Origin: Drouetiella hepatica Uher 2000/2452
Lineage (GTDB): Bacteria; Cyanobacteriota; Cyanobacteriia; Elainellales; Elainellaceae
Direction of reading: 5' to 3'
Length of the DNA stretch: 64,000 bases
Assembly (NCBI GenBank): GCA_019359505.1
Contig: JAHHHD010000015.1
Span: 62,001-126,000 of the forward strand
This document shows, in pieces, positions 1 to 6,870 of the stretch. How positions within the stretch are numbered: the first letter of the stretch is position 1; the number at the start of each line of letters is the position of its first letter. The position numbers and the translations under genes were made by a program. Under the pieces are notes generated by a model. The model had not been told where the DNA came from. It was given only the letters and a program-made list of their open reading frames with translations, and searched no databases.

Positions 1-292
1 ACTCCCAGACAAAGTAGGAGCGGTTTTGCTTCTGGCTCCAGTCTTCGGGCATCTGCACCTCTAGGCTCAGAAAGACGTCAGGGACGATCGGGTCAAGCTT
101 GAGTCCGTAGAATAGCCCAACGTTCGCAGCCGCAATAAAAGGAGGGGGTACAGCTTGAGAACTGTAAAGCGGCTCCACGAGAAGCCGCTGCTGTTTTTCA
201 GACTGAAAATTATCCACGGGCGTGTCGTCTTCAGTAACAATGTGGCTGATGTCAGGAATGACAAGTTCTTCGGCTAAAAGCTCTGGAGTCAT
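1..292 (-). CDS. Uma2 family (DUF820) endonuclease-like protein, partial
   Basis: The reading frame starts at ATG 292 and runs off the left edge, leaving about 97 residues of the N-terminal half. The visible protein has an acidic start, a segment TPVDNFQSEKQQRLL, then GLFYGLKLDPIVPDVFLSL and a WSQKQNRSYFVWE stretch. This pattern is typical of one large cyanobacterial Uma2 subgroup with a PD-(D/E)XK nuclease fold; the 'PDVFLSLEV' segment fits the first acidic strand. Uma2 proteins are present in many copies in cyanobacteria and their physiological role is unclear. The rest of the nuclease core lies outside the window. Family call is fairly sure, function is not. Confidence 0.75.
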   Translation of the reverse strand, partial: MTPELLAEELVIPDISHIVTEDDTPVDNFQSEKQQRLLVEPLYSSQAVPPPFIAAANVGLFYGLKLDPIVPDVFLSLEVQMPEDWSQKQNRSYFVWE

Positions 293-329
293 GGCATCTA
301 GCAAGTGCAATAGTTCCTATATTACGTCT

Positions 330-440
330 GATATAGCACTACGTAATTGAGTTAGGACAAGTTATTTTTGGAGAGCCGCGCGGAGCGCGGCTCTCCAAAA
401 ATAACTTATTGGATCTAAGCCGCATAGCGCCATACTATGC
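330..440. repeat. Type B palindromic element, hairpin 359-407
   Basis: A perfect inverted repeat has 23-nt arms (359-381 and 385-407) around a GGA loop and ends in the cap GCGC-GGA-GCGC. The flanks on both sides (ACTACGTAATTGAGTTAGGA on the left, GGATCTAAGC on the right) reappear in opposite orientation around the hairpin at 25218-25259, so the two form one dispersed element family. The T-run is on the 5' side and the A-run on the 3' side of the hairpin, so it does not look like an intrinsic terminator. Confidence 0.85.
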
Positions 441-446
441 CCAATG

Positions 447-542
447 CTATGGCAACCGCCAAGGCGGTTAGGACGAGGAAAGTTAGGGTGGGGCGCGAAG
501 CGCCCCACCCTAACTTTCCTAAGCAAACGGGCGACAGCTATA
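447..542 (+). repeat. Type A palindromic element
   Basis: The element has a left flank GCAACCGCCAAGGCGGTTAG, a perfect 21-bp-arm hairpin (476-496 and 500-520, loop GAA) and a right flank CTAAGCAAACGGGCGACAGC. Related flanks are found at 2711-2807 (reversed), 6601-6670, 17734-17840 and 33121-33210. It fills part of the gene-free stretch 293-690. Confidence 0.85.
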
Positions 543-563
543 TGTAGAGATGGGGGTATTCAG

Positions 564-603
564 GGAAGGATTTTTTGTTGCGCACGCAACAAAAAATCCT
601 TCC
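564..603. repeat. Hairpin repeat, 18-bp perfect arms
   Basis: Arms at 564-581 and 586-603 are perfectly complementary around a four-base centre. There is a T-run on the left arm and an A-run on the right. It lies just upstream of the DUF4268-like gene. An open frame runs through it from 550 into that gene, but it is treated here as non-coding. Confidence 0.8.
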
Positions 604-690
604 TCTTTAACGATTACCTTACATAGGTTGCTCGAAAGGTTGTGTTCTGGCAGCGTAGGATGGAGAGAGAAATCATTCGTGCTGCTGAAT

Positions 691-1839
691 ATGCCATCTG
701 AGCCTCTGCAAAAGCTAACTTTGGGACGATTGGAAAAAGTTGACTTGCGCACCTACTGGAGTGGGGAGAATGCTGAGTTCGCGTCTTGGCTGGCGCAAGC
801 AGACATCATCAAGCTGTTGGGAGAAGCCATTGGCATAGAGCTAACGGTGTCCCAGGAAGAAACTGATTCAGCCGAGATTCTTTGTCGGGATGGTGACGAT
901 CGCCCTATTTTGATCGAGACTCAGCTAGAGCCAACCGATCATTATCATCTGGGACAGCTTTTGACAGCGATGGCGCGTCTTCAGGCAGATACGCTTCAGG
1001 CAAACACGCTTCAGGCAGCTGCGGTAATCTGGATCGCCAGTAGCTTTACCTCAGAGCATCAGGCAGCGTTGAGTTGGCTAAATCAGATTGCTCCAGGAAT
1101 TCACTTCTTTGGGGTAGAGATTGAGCTGTGGCGCATTGGTGAATCAGTAGCTCCCAAGTTTAATTGGGTCGTCCAACCCCATAGAGAAACGATCGCTGTG
1201 TCTGACTCTCTAGCAGAGCTTTTACCAGAAGATCTCTCAGAGGTTCTTCCAGAGATTCTTCCAGAGATTCTGACAGAGGCACAACAGCAGAATCTAGATT
1301 TTTGGTATGGGCTGTGCCATCAGCTAGAGCGACGGGGCAGTATTGTAAAACCGAGTCACCCTTCGACTGAAGATAACATCAGCTTTGCTATTGGGAGAGC
1401 TGGATTTCGGCTGTATACCCGATTGGATGAATCTGATCAAGTTGAACCAGGCTCAAATGAACCAGGCTCAAATGAACTAGACGCAGATGAGCCAGAGCAG
1501 AGCCTAACTGTGGGGCTGTTGCTCTCCGGTGAAGACGCAAGACCCCACTTCTATTTGCTGGAAGAACAACAAGAGGCGATTGAAGCTGAGATTGGTATTC
1601 CCTTAGAATGGGATGCGGAAGGTGACGGAAAAACCTGCTTGATTTACTGTACTTTGGCGGATGTTGATCTTGCCGATCGCGATCAGTGGATTGAATATTA
1701 TCAGTGGTTCTGTGTCTACCTGGAACAGTTTCATGACGTGTTGGGCGATCGTATTAAGCGCCTCAACGCAAACGACTATCAGCCGCTACCAGACTATGGT
1801 TTTAATCCGCTGAAGTCAGCTAGTTTGCCTGGGTCTTAG
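691..1839 (+). CDS. DUF4268-like protein, possible PD-(D/E)XK nuclease N-domain
   Basis: The frame is open from 550, but ATG 691 (MPSEPLQKLTLG) is taken as the start because residues upstream are encoded by a hairpin repeat. The protein is about 382 residues. The N-terminal half has a 'FASWLAQADIIKLLGEAIGIEL' type helix followed by AEILCRDGDDRPILIETQLE. That resembles a PD-(D/E)XK-like core (D near the start of one strand, E-T-Q on the next) seen in restriction-like proteins. The C-terminal half (FWYGLCHQLERRG, then EWDAEGDGKTCLI) fits DUF4268. Two low-complexity linkers, LQA-T repeats (about 98-112) and EPGSNEPGSNE (about 251-265), are encoded by short direct repeats. No partner methylase is adjacent. 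Role unknown, possibly DNA metabolism or defence. Confidence 0.7.
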   Translation: MPSEPLQKLTLGRLEKVDLRTYWSGENAEFASWLAQADIIKLLGEAIGIELTVSQEETDSAEILCRDGDDRPILIETQLEPTDHYHLGQLLTAMARLQADTLQANTLQAAAVIWIASSFTSEHQAALSWLNQIAPGIHFFGVEIELWRIGESVAPKFNWVVQPHRETIAVSDSLAELLPEDLSEVLPEILPEILTEAQQQNLDFWYGLCHQLERRGSIVKPSHPSTEDNISFAIGRAGFRLYTRLDESDQVEPGSNEPGSNELDADEPEQSLTVGLLLSGEDARPHFYLLEEQQEAIEAEIGIPLEWDAEGDGKTCLIYCTLADVDLADRDQWIEYYQWFCVYLEQFHDVLGDRIKRLNANDYQPLPDYGFNPLKSASLPGS

Positions 1840-1884
1840 AAAACAAGTAGGAATTGGAAGTCAGTAGGAATTTAGGGAAGTAAC

Positions 1885-2667
1885 GTGACTCACTTATCTT
1901 TTGAGAATAAGAAGGTCTTGGTGATAGGTGGATCGCGGGGTATTGGTAGAGCGATCGCCATTGCCTTTGCTCAAGCGGGAGCGAAATTAGGAATTCATTA
2001 CGGACACAGTCAGGAAGCGGCTGAGCAAACAAAAGAGATGCTTGCGGATAATCATCATCAGATCTTTCAGGCAAATATCGCAGATGCCAGCGCTGTAGAG
2101 AAAATGGTGAATGAGGCGATCGCCTATTTAGGACAGATTGATATCCTGGTGAATAGTGCTGGAGTCTATCAGGAAAATCCATTGGATGTTACAAACTACG
2201 CAGATTGGCAGACCGTCTGGCGGCAAACTTTAGATACCAATTTGATTGGCATTGCCAACGTCACTTTTTGCGTTGCTCAACACATGATTCAACGCAACAT
2301 GACTCAGAGCAATAGCGGACGAATCATTAATATCAGCTCACGGGGAGCCTTTCGAGGAGAGCCGAGGGCGATCGCCTATGGAGCTAGCAAAGCCGGACTC
2401 AATTCCTTTAGTCAATCTCTGGCTCAACATCTTGCCCCACACAACATTTTTGTCACTGCCGTTGCGCCGGGATTTGTTGAAACAGACATGGCGCGCTCCA
2501 TTCTAGAAAGCCCTGCCGGAGATGCAGTCCGACAACAAAGCCCTCTTAATCGAGTGGCACGTCCTGAAGAAGTTGCCCACACGGTGCTGTTTCTAGCATC
2601 TGAGGGTGCCGAGTTTTTGACGGGCGGTATTGTGGACGTGAACGGAGCTAGCTATTTGCGATCGTAA
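1885..2667 (+). CDS. SDR family oxidoreductase (FabG-like)
   Basis: This is a 260-residue classical short-chain dehydrogenase/reductase starting with GTG. Residues about 13-20 carry the Rossmann motif GGSRGIGRA for NAD(P), followed by the NSAG motif near residue 90. The catalytic Ser is in NISSRG, with Tyr165 and Lys169 in YGASK. The C-terminal APGFVETDMA and DVNGA segments are typical of FabG-type 3-oxoacyl reductases. The length matches the family. It probably reduces a keto group on a small metabolite or acyl chain, but the substrate cannot be read from sequence. No operon partner is visible; the upstream gene ends 45 bp before it and is unrelated. Confidence 0.85.
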   Translation: MTHLSFENKKVLVIGGSRGIGRAIAIAFAQAGAKLGIHYGHSQEAAEQTKEMLADNHHQIFQANIADASAVEKMVNEAIAYLGQIDILVNSAGVYQENPLDVTNYADWQTVWRQTLDTNLIGIANVTFCVAQHMIQRNMTQSNSGRIINISSRGAFRGEPRAIAYGASKAGLNSFSQSLAQHLAPHNIFVTAVAPGFVETDMARSILESPAGDAVRQQSPLNRVARPEEVAHTVLFLASEGAEFLTGGIVDVNGASYLRS

Positions 2668-2710
2668 CGTCGATTTTTACTATTTTCTACGCTGCTTTAT
2701 TTGTCTGTTA

Positions 2711-2807
2711 TGGCTGTCGCCAGTTTGCTTAGGGCGTTTAGGGTGGGGCGCTTTGCGCCCCCTACCCTCAATGTTCCCGTCCTAACCGCCTTGGCGTTTG
2801 CTATAGC
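2711..2807 (-). repeat. Type A palindromic element, reverse orientation
   Basis: This is the reverse complement of the element at 447-542: CTGTCGCCAGTTTGCTTAGG on the left, CCTAACCGCCTTGGCG on the right, and a central imperfect hairpin with the cap GCGC-TTT-GCGC. It occupies the SDR to PPC-like gap (2668-2970). Confidence 0.8.
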
Positions 2808-2970
2808 TTGCATCCAAATCAATTCCGGGTTACAGCTTGGCGATCGCATCGTCCTAACCTAGGGGAATACAGCCATAGTTGGAATTTTCCAAAAATAGTG
2901 ATTTTGTTCAAGATTATGCTGTTGCCAGACCCCTATAATCTCCCAAGTTCATATAAGTCCTGGGATACCT

Positions 2971-3444
2971 ATGACCTTCACTTCTCTCGGCGCAGACAGC
3001 AGTTTCTCCAGCTTAGCTAGCGCTTCGATTAAGTCAACCTCTTTGCTTAAAGGCGGCGCAATAACTACGCTAAGCGCTTCCAAGGCAACGAGAGGTCAAG
3101 CCATCCGCATCACTCGATCGAGCTTTCAAGATGCTGGACGAGTGGGCACTCGCGAAGATGATCCAATATTTTACCGATTCACATTAAATACCCGTACTCC
3201 AGTTCGCCTCTCCACAAGAAATCAGGAGGCTGGCGGTATCTTCAGCGCATTTGTTCCTGAATTGCGGGTTGAGCTACAGCAGAGTAGCGGTAGACGTATC
3301 CGTAGCCAAACAATAGAGGGAGGAGAAATTGAAACTATTACCGCTACCCTAGCTCGTGGTACCTACTTTGTTCGGATTACGAGCGGGGGGCAAAGCGTTC
3401 CCTATCTCCTTGGATTTAGACGTGGCGCTAACTTGTTTAGTTAA
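2971..3444 (+). CDS. Secreted-type protein with pre-peptidase C-terminal-like (PPC) domain
   Basis: The protein has 157 residues and starts at ATG 2971. It opens with a Ser/Ala/Leu-rich segment of about 40 residues without a clear hydrophobic signal core. It is followed by a beta-rich region (DPIFYRFTLNTRTPVRLSTR, then ITATLARGTYFVRITSGG, then PYLLGFR). This strand pattern matches the calcium-linked PPC beta-sandwich commonly appended to cyanobacterial extracellular proteins. Here the domain stands alone. Function is probably structural or binding at the cell surface; the export route is unclear. Homology is inferred from the TYFVRITSG-type strand and is not certain. Confidence 0.6.
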   Translation: MTFTSLGADSSFSSLASASIKSTSLLKGGAITTLSASKATRGQAIRITRSSFQDAGRVGTREDDPIFYRFTLNTRTPVRLSTRNQEAGGIFSAFVPELRVELQQSSGRRIRSQTIEGGEIETITATLARGTYFVRITSGGQSVPYLLGFRRGANLFS

Positions 3445-3460
3445 TCTGCCAGAAGCCTCT

Positions 3461-3491
3461 ATCAGAGAATATAGACTTTTGCTTCTCTGAT
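3461..3491 (+). terminator. Hairpin after PPC-like gene
   Basis: Arms ATCAGAGAA (3461-3469) and TTCTCTGAT (3483-3491) form a 9-bp stem just downstream of the stop at 3444. There is no U-tract after it, so termination is only possible, not shown. Confidence 0.35.
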
Positions 3492-3580
3492 GGATGCTCT
3501 CCTATTGCGGACTTCTGTGGGAGAAGTTAGGAAATTTAGCAGCAAATTATGACTACGCGCAGATACCCACAGGGGTAACT

Positions 3581-3724
3581 ATGCTTGTTATCTTGTCAAT
3601 CATTGCTGGTGTAATCGTTGCTGGTGTAATCGTTGGGCTTGTGATTGTTGGACTTGTCATCAATGGTCTGATTCTGTATCATCTTCTCAGCTCTACTGCA
3701 AAGCGGGCATTTGGTTGCTTGTGA
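3581..3724 (+). CDS. Small single-helix membrane protein
   Basis: The frame is open from 3494, but ATG 3581 has a good ribosome binding site (AGGGG, six bases upstream). This gives a 47-residue protein. Nearly the whole N-terminal 35 residues are hydrophobic and glycine-spaced (IIAGVIVAGVIVGLVIVG), then a short basic tail with SSTAKRAFGCL. The regular Gly spacing suggests helix packing in the membrane. No homologue is recognised. The sequence could also be a chance frame within a gap, so confidence is moderate to low. Confidence 0.4.
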   Translation: MLVILSIIAGVIVAGVIVGLVIVGLVINGLILYHLLSSTAKRAFGCL

Positions 3725-3796
3725 AGAGGCTTTCAGCTTTTCAAGTAGCGGCGAGGCAAGGGCATCCGATATATCCGTAGGTAGAGCGATCGCACC

Positions 3797-5146
3797 ATGA
3801 ACGATTTCATTCGACGTAGATTTTCAGCTCTGGCGATTCTAGCTTGTGCTGTAGCCCTACTTTTAGGTATCCAGGCAAGCCCCAGCATTTCCCAAACTGC
3901 TCCAGCTCAGCGGCCCATGTGGCAGCCTGCTCAAGGCACCTGGCAGCCCGTTGCTTCTCACCGCGAGGATAGGGGGGCGATTAAAGTCGTCTGGCTAGAA
4001 GGAACGCCTTATGAGATGGGTCGTCAGCACGGCACTTTACTACATGATGAGATTGCTTCAATAGGTAAAGAAGCGATCGAAGCACTGAGTTTTGCAGGTC
4101 GAGGATTGGCGTTGGGGCGGTTGGCTATGCGGCGATCGTTTCCTGATGTGATTGAGGAATGCCGAGGTTTGTCATCTGCGACTCAAGATATTGGTCTGAC
4201 GTTTGATGGCTGCATGGTCTTAGCCTATGGCGACGTGTTTCAAGAGCAATTTGCTTACTTACTACCGCCGATTTTATTCCATGACGGCTGTGCTGGCTTT
4301 GTAGCCTTGGGAGACGCTTCAAGCGATGGTGAGGTCTATCATGCTCGCACCCTGGATAATAATAAAAAGCCGGTCGATTACTGGGTAAAAAATCCAACTG
4401 TTTTCATCCGCCAGCCCAATGATGGAATTCCCCATGTGTTCATCGGTATCCCCGGAGCGGTGTGGCCCAACTCTGGTTTCAATGCCGAAGGCATATCTAT
4501 CTCCTTAGATACCGCACATCCTCGAACCATCGATGACATTTCGCTTAGGGGAGCCAGCAATGTGCAGCTGATGGCGCGGATTATGAAACAGGCTCATAGC
4601 TATGATGAAGCCAAGACGTTGATGAATACTTGGGAACGCGCCCGCGCCAATTTGATCCTGATTGCGGATGGAAAATCTCAACAGGCTGGAGTGTTTGAGA
4701 TTCTTGGTCGAGAGCTGGGTATTCGGGAAATTCGCGACAATGGCACCGTCTACATGACGAATCACTTTGTCGCCCCAGCAACAGCAGGGAAGGATCCTAC
4801 GCCTTCAGGCTCAACGCTGTCTCGGTTCAAGCGTCTAGAGCAACTGCTTGAATCCAACACTCCCTACACAGAGTATGGCAAAGTTGATCCAGAAGTGATG
4901 GTGAAGATTCTGCGCGATCGCACTAATCCCACTACCCTACAATCCAGCCCCTTGACTGTGTTTGACGACGATGTCAGCGTCGGAGGCAACGGCGCACTGC
5001 GGCAGGAGCTATTCGATGACAAGCGGCTGCTTTTTTGGGTGGCAGGTGGCAGTGTTCCAGTGCCCGAAAATCCGTTTGTTTGCTTCTCATTCGGGGAGAT
5101 GATTGGACTGCCGAATGCAGTGCCTTGTTCCACACCTGCGCTTTAA
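3797..5146 (+). CDS. C45 family autoproteolytic acyltransferase/hydrolase
   Basis: The protein is 449 residues. An N-terminal signal peptide (RRRFSALAILACAVALLLGI, cleavage near residue 30-36) sends it to the periplasm or surface. The core has the Ntn-hydrolase pattern of acyl-CoA:6-aminopenicillanate acyltransferase-like (C45) proteins: YEMGRQHGTLL near residue 73, then DGCAGFVALG with the likely nucleophile Cys165 exposed after autocleavage, and EVYHARTLDN shortly after. C45 enzymes cut or transfer amide-linked acyl groups; the substrate here is unknown (peptide, acyl-homoserine lactone or cell-wall amide are options). It ends 13 bp before the tandem DUF1400 gene, so the two probably form an operon. 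Confidence 0.8.
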   Translation: MNDFIRRRFSALAILACAVALLLGIQASPSISQTAPAQRPMWQPAQGTWQPVASHREDRGAIKVVWLEGTPYEMGRQHGTLLHDEIASIGKEAIEALSFAGRGLALGRLAMRRSFPDVIEECRGLSSATQDIGLTFDGCMVLAYGDVFQEQFAYLLPPILFHDGCAGFVALGDASSDGEVYHARTLDNNKKPVDYWVKNPTVFIRQPNDGIPHVFIGIPGAVWPNSGFNAEGISISLDTAHPRTIDDISLRGASNVQLMARIMKQAHSYDEAKTLMNTWERARANLILIADGKSQQAGVFEILGRELGIREIRDNGTVYMTNHFVAPATAGKDPTPSGSTLSRFKRLEQLLESNTPYTEYGKVDPEVMVKILRDRTNPTTLQSSPLTVFDDDVSVGGNGALRQELFDDKRLLFWVAGGSVPVPENPFVCFSFGEMIGLPNAVPCSTPAL

Positions 5147-5159
5147 CCAAGGGAAAGCA

Positions 5160-6533
5160 ATGCTGAACGTTTCACGCATGAAATCAGAATTTATTCAATC
5201 AGTGTTCATCCGGGCTGTAGGGCTGTTGCTTGGGGCGATCGCTAGTCTCTTATGCAGTGTGGGAAGAGCGGATGCCGCCGAGACCGTGATTCTAAATTAT
5301 CTAGACACGCGCATTCCTGTTTCTAATCAAGAGTTTTTAGAGTTTGCTAACGGCACTGAAGTTTCTGACAACTTGCAAGCCTATTTTCAAAAAGTTCCTC
5401 TGACTCCAGACGAAGCTCGTCGTTTGCTGAATGAACCGATCGTTCCTAAGATTAGTCTAAGGCTCAATTCCAACTTAAACGAGTTTCTGGCTCTCCAGCT
5501 CAATCATCTCATGGGCGAACCCTATGGTCGTGAGTCATTGGATGCGTTGGAAACCGTTGTAATCTCCGCGTTGGCAGATGATGATAGCTTTTCGATTCTG
5601 AAGTTAATTGATAAGTATCCAGAGTCAGACGTGAAAGTCTATTTAGGCAGACTCGATCGCGTTCACAGCGATGTCAGCTTGTTTGTGGAACGAGTTCAAC
5701 CCATCTTGCAACAGTCAGATGGATTGCTTGAAGATCTGGTGTGCGATTGCGGAGTCGAGTCGGGACCTGCTCTAATGTCCTCAACGCCAGCTGATTTGCC
5801 TACTGCATCTGCTAAGAAGCTTTTTGAAGCCTATCAGTCCAGCCAAATTGACACTCTTAGTCTTTTGGCTAGCCTGCCAAAATTAAAAGGTTTTCAAGCT
5901 AATTTTTCTAAGCCCATGACTGGAACGATGGCAAGCGCTAGAGCTAAGGAAACTCCGCTACTGGTTCAGGCATCATCCGACTACACTCCTCCTCAGCTAG
6001 CTCAGGAGATAGTGGTTAAGTACGGCCCCTTAAGGCGATCGCTGAGCATCGCCGATTTAACGACCTTAGCGGAGACAGGAAAGCCATCGCGATCGCTCAA
6101 GTCTCTACTCGGACTCGCCAAAGTTTCTCCAGAGAATGTTCAAACGCTGCTCAATCGAAGCGTGAAGGTGGATGCTACCTTCTTGGATAAAAATCTCCGC
6201 AATGTTTTGGGAGAATTTGCTCTGTTTGAAGTGGGTCAGATTGTTCAAACAGGTTCAGGTAAGGCAAATATTCAGGCGCTGCGATCGGCACTGATCCTTT
6301 CAGCCCGTGATGACAATCACGTCACTTTCCTGGAGTTCTTGCAAAACTATCCGCTACCCCAGATGTATGTGGATGGAATGCGGCTAGCTAGACTGGCGCG
6401 TCTGGTCGCAGCCTCCGGTGGAGCTAGAGGGTTAGTTGTTAATGAGGCTCAAAACTTGGAGGACTTTTTAGTGAATGTGCAGGCTGCCATTGCCAAAGAG
6501 GTTTGTAATTGCGAGAACCAACCAGCGGGTTAA
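5160..6533 (+). CDS. Exported protein with two DUF1400 units and no hydrolase domain
   Basis: ATG 5160 follows an AAGGG ribosome binding site and gives 457 residues. Residues about 12-40 form a signal peptide ending SVGRADA. A first DUF1400-like unit covers about 41-190: VILNYLDTRIPVSNQEFLEF, then MGEPYGRESLDALETVV, then KLIDKYPESDVKVYLGRL. A second covers about 290-440: VVKYGPLRRSLSIADLTTLA, then NRSVKVDATFLDKNLRNVLG, then EFLQNYPLPQMYVDGMRLAR. DUF1400 normally sits in front of a cyanobacterial alpha/beta hydrolase, but no GxSxG nucleophile elbow is seen here. A Cys pair (CDCG and CNCEN) follows each unit. It is probably a binding or scaffold protein in the periplasm, co-transcribed with the C45 enzyme. 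Confidence 0.75.
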   Translation: MLNVSRMKSEFIQSVFIRAVGLLLGAIASLLCSVGRADAAETVILNYLDTRIPVSNQEFLEFANGTEVSDNLQAYFQKVPLTPDEARRLLNEPIVPKISLRLNSNLNEFLALQLNHLMGEPYGRESLDALETVVISALADDDSFSILKLIDKYPESDVKVYLGRLDRVHSDVSLFVERVQPILQQSDGLLEDLVCDCGVESGPALMSSTPADLPTASAKKLFEAYQSSQIDTLSLLASLPKLKGFQANFSKPMTGTMASARAKETPLLVQASSDYTPPQLAQEIVVKYGPLRRSLSIADLTTLAETGKPSRSLKSLLGLAKVSPENVQTLLNRSVKVDATFLDKNLRNVLGEFALFEVGQIVQTGSGKANIQALRSALILSARDDNHVTFLEFLQNYPLPQMYVDGMRLARLARLVAASGGARGLVVNEAQNLEDFLVNVQAAIAKEVCNCENQPAG

Positions 6534-6600
6534 TGTCTGAATTTACGATCCTAGACAGTGAGAACTGCTGTGTGAGATTCCAAATGTTGCGTTGAGGTAT

Positions 6601-6670
6601 AGCAACCGCCAAGGCGGTTGGGACGGGGACATTTTGGTGGGACGCGAAGCGCCCTACCAAAATGTCCTAA
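6601..6670 (+). repeat. Type A palindromic element
   Basis: The left flank GCAACCGCCAAGGCGGTT is followed by an imperfect hairpin with arms GGACATTTTGGTGG and CTACCAAAATGTCC around the cap CGC-GAA-GCG. The right flank is shorter than in other copies. It is one of three elements filling the gap 6534-6870. Confidence 0.8.
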
Positions 6671-6675
6671 CGATC

Positions 6676-6746
6676 GTGGATTAAATAACCTGCACAACCG
6701 ATCTGCAAGGGCTTAGCATTGCTAAGCCCCTACCCCAAGAATTACT
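6676..6746 (-). repeat. Type C dispersed element
   Basis: The element contains ACCTGCACAACCGATCTGCA, a GGGCTTAGCATTGCTAAGCCC palindrome and CCCCAAGAATTACT. Its reverse complement matches 17975-18049 almost base for base, and a shortened copy is at 62201-62247. Confidence 0.85.
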
Positions 6747-6760
6747 GGCGATCGCTATAC

Positions 6761-6846
6761 CTAGGACGTGTCTTAAAAGTTATTTTTTCGGGCGCGGAGC
6801 GCCCGAAAAAAAAACCCTCCCAACCAGTTTTAAAACACGCCCTAGG
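6761..6846. repeat. Nested palindrome: outer arms plus inner capped hairpin
   Basis: Outer arms CCTAGGACGTGTCTTAAAA (6761-6779) and the matching sequence ending at 6846 enclose an inner perfect hairpin with 13-nt arms (6783-6795 and 6799-6811) and a GGA loop. The inner hairpin has the same GCGC-GGA-GCGC cap as other elements. It lies between the convergent DUF1400 and Omp85 genes. Confidence 0.8.
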
Positions 6847-6870
6847 GCCAGAGTTTGGGTGGATAGGCAT

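Noticed and set aside
359-407. Capped hairpins as intrinsic terminators
   Set aside because: U-runs lie on the 5' side of the stem and A-runs on the 3' side for both strands.
444-626. Open frames through the palindromic repeats at the left end
   Set aside because: They consist almost wholly of repeat sequence, differ between copies and have no protein-like composition.
2808-3020. 70-residue frame before the PPC-like gene
   Set aside because: It starts at a type A repeat, overlaps the true gene in another frame and shows no domain or binding site.
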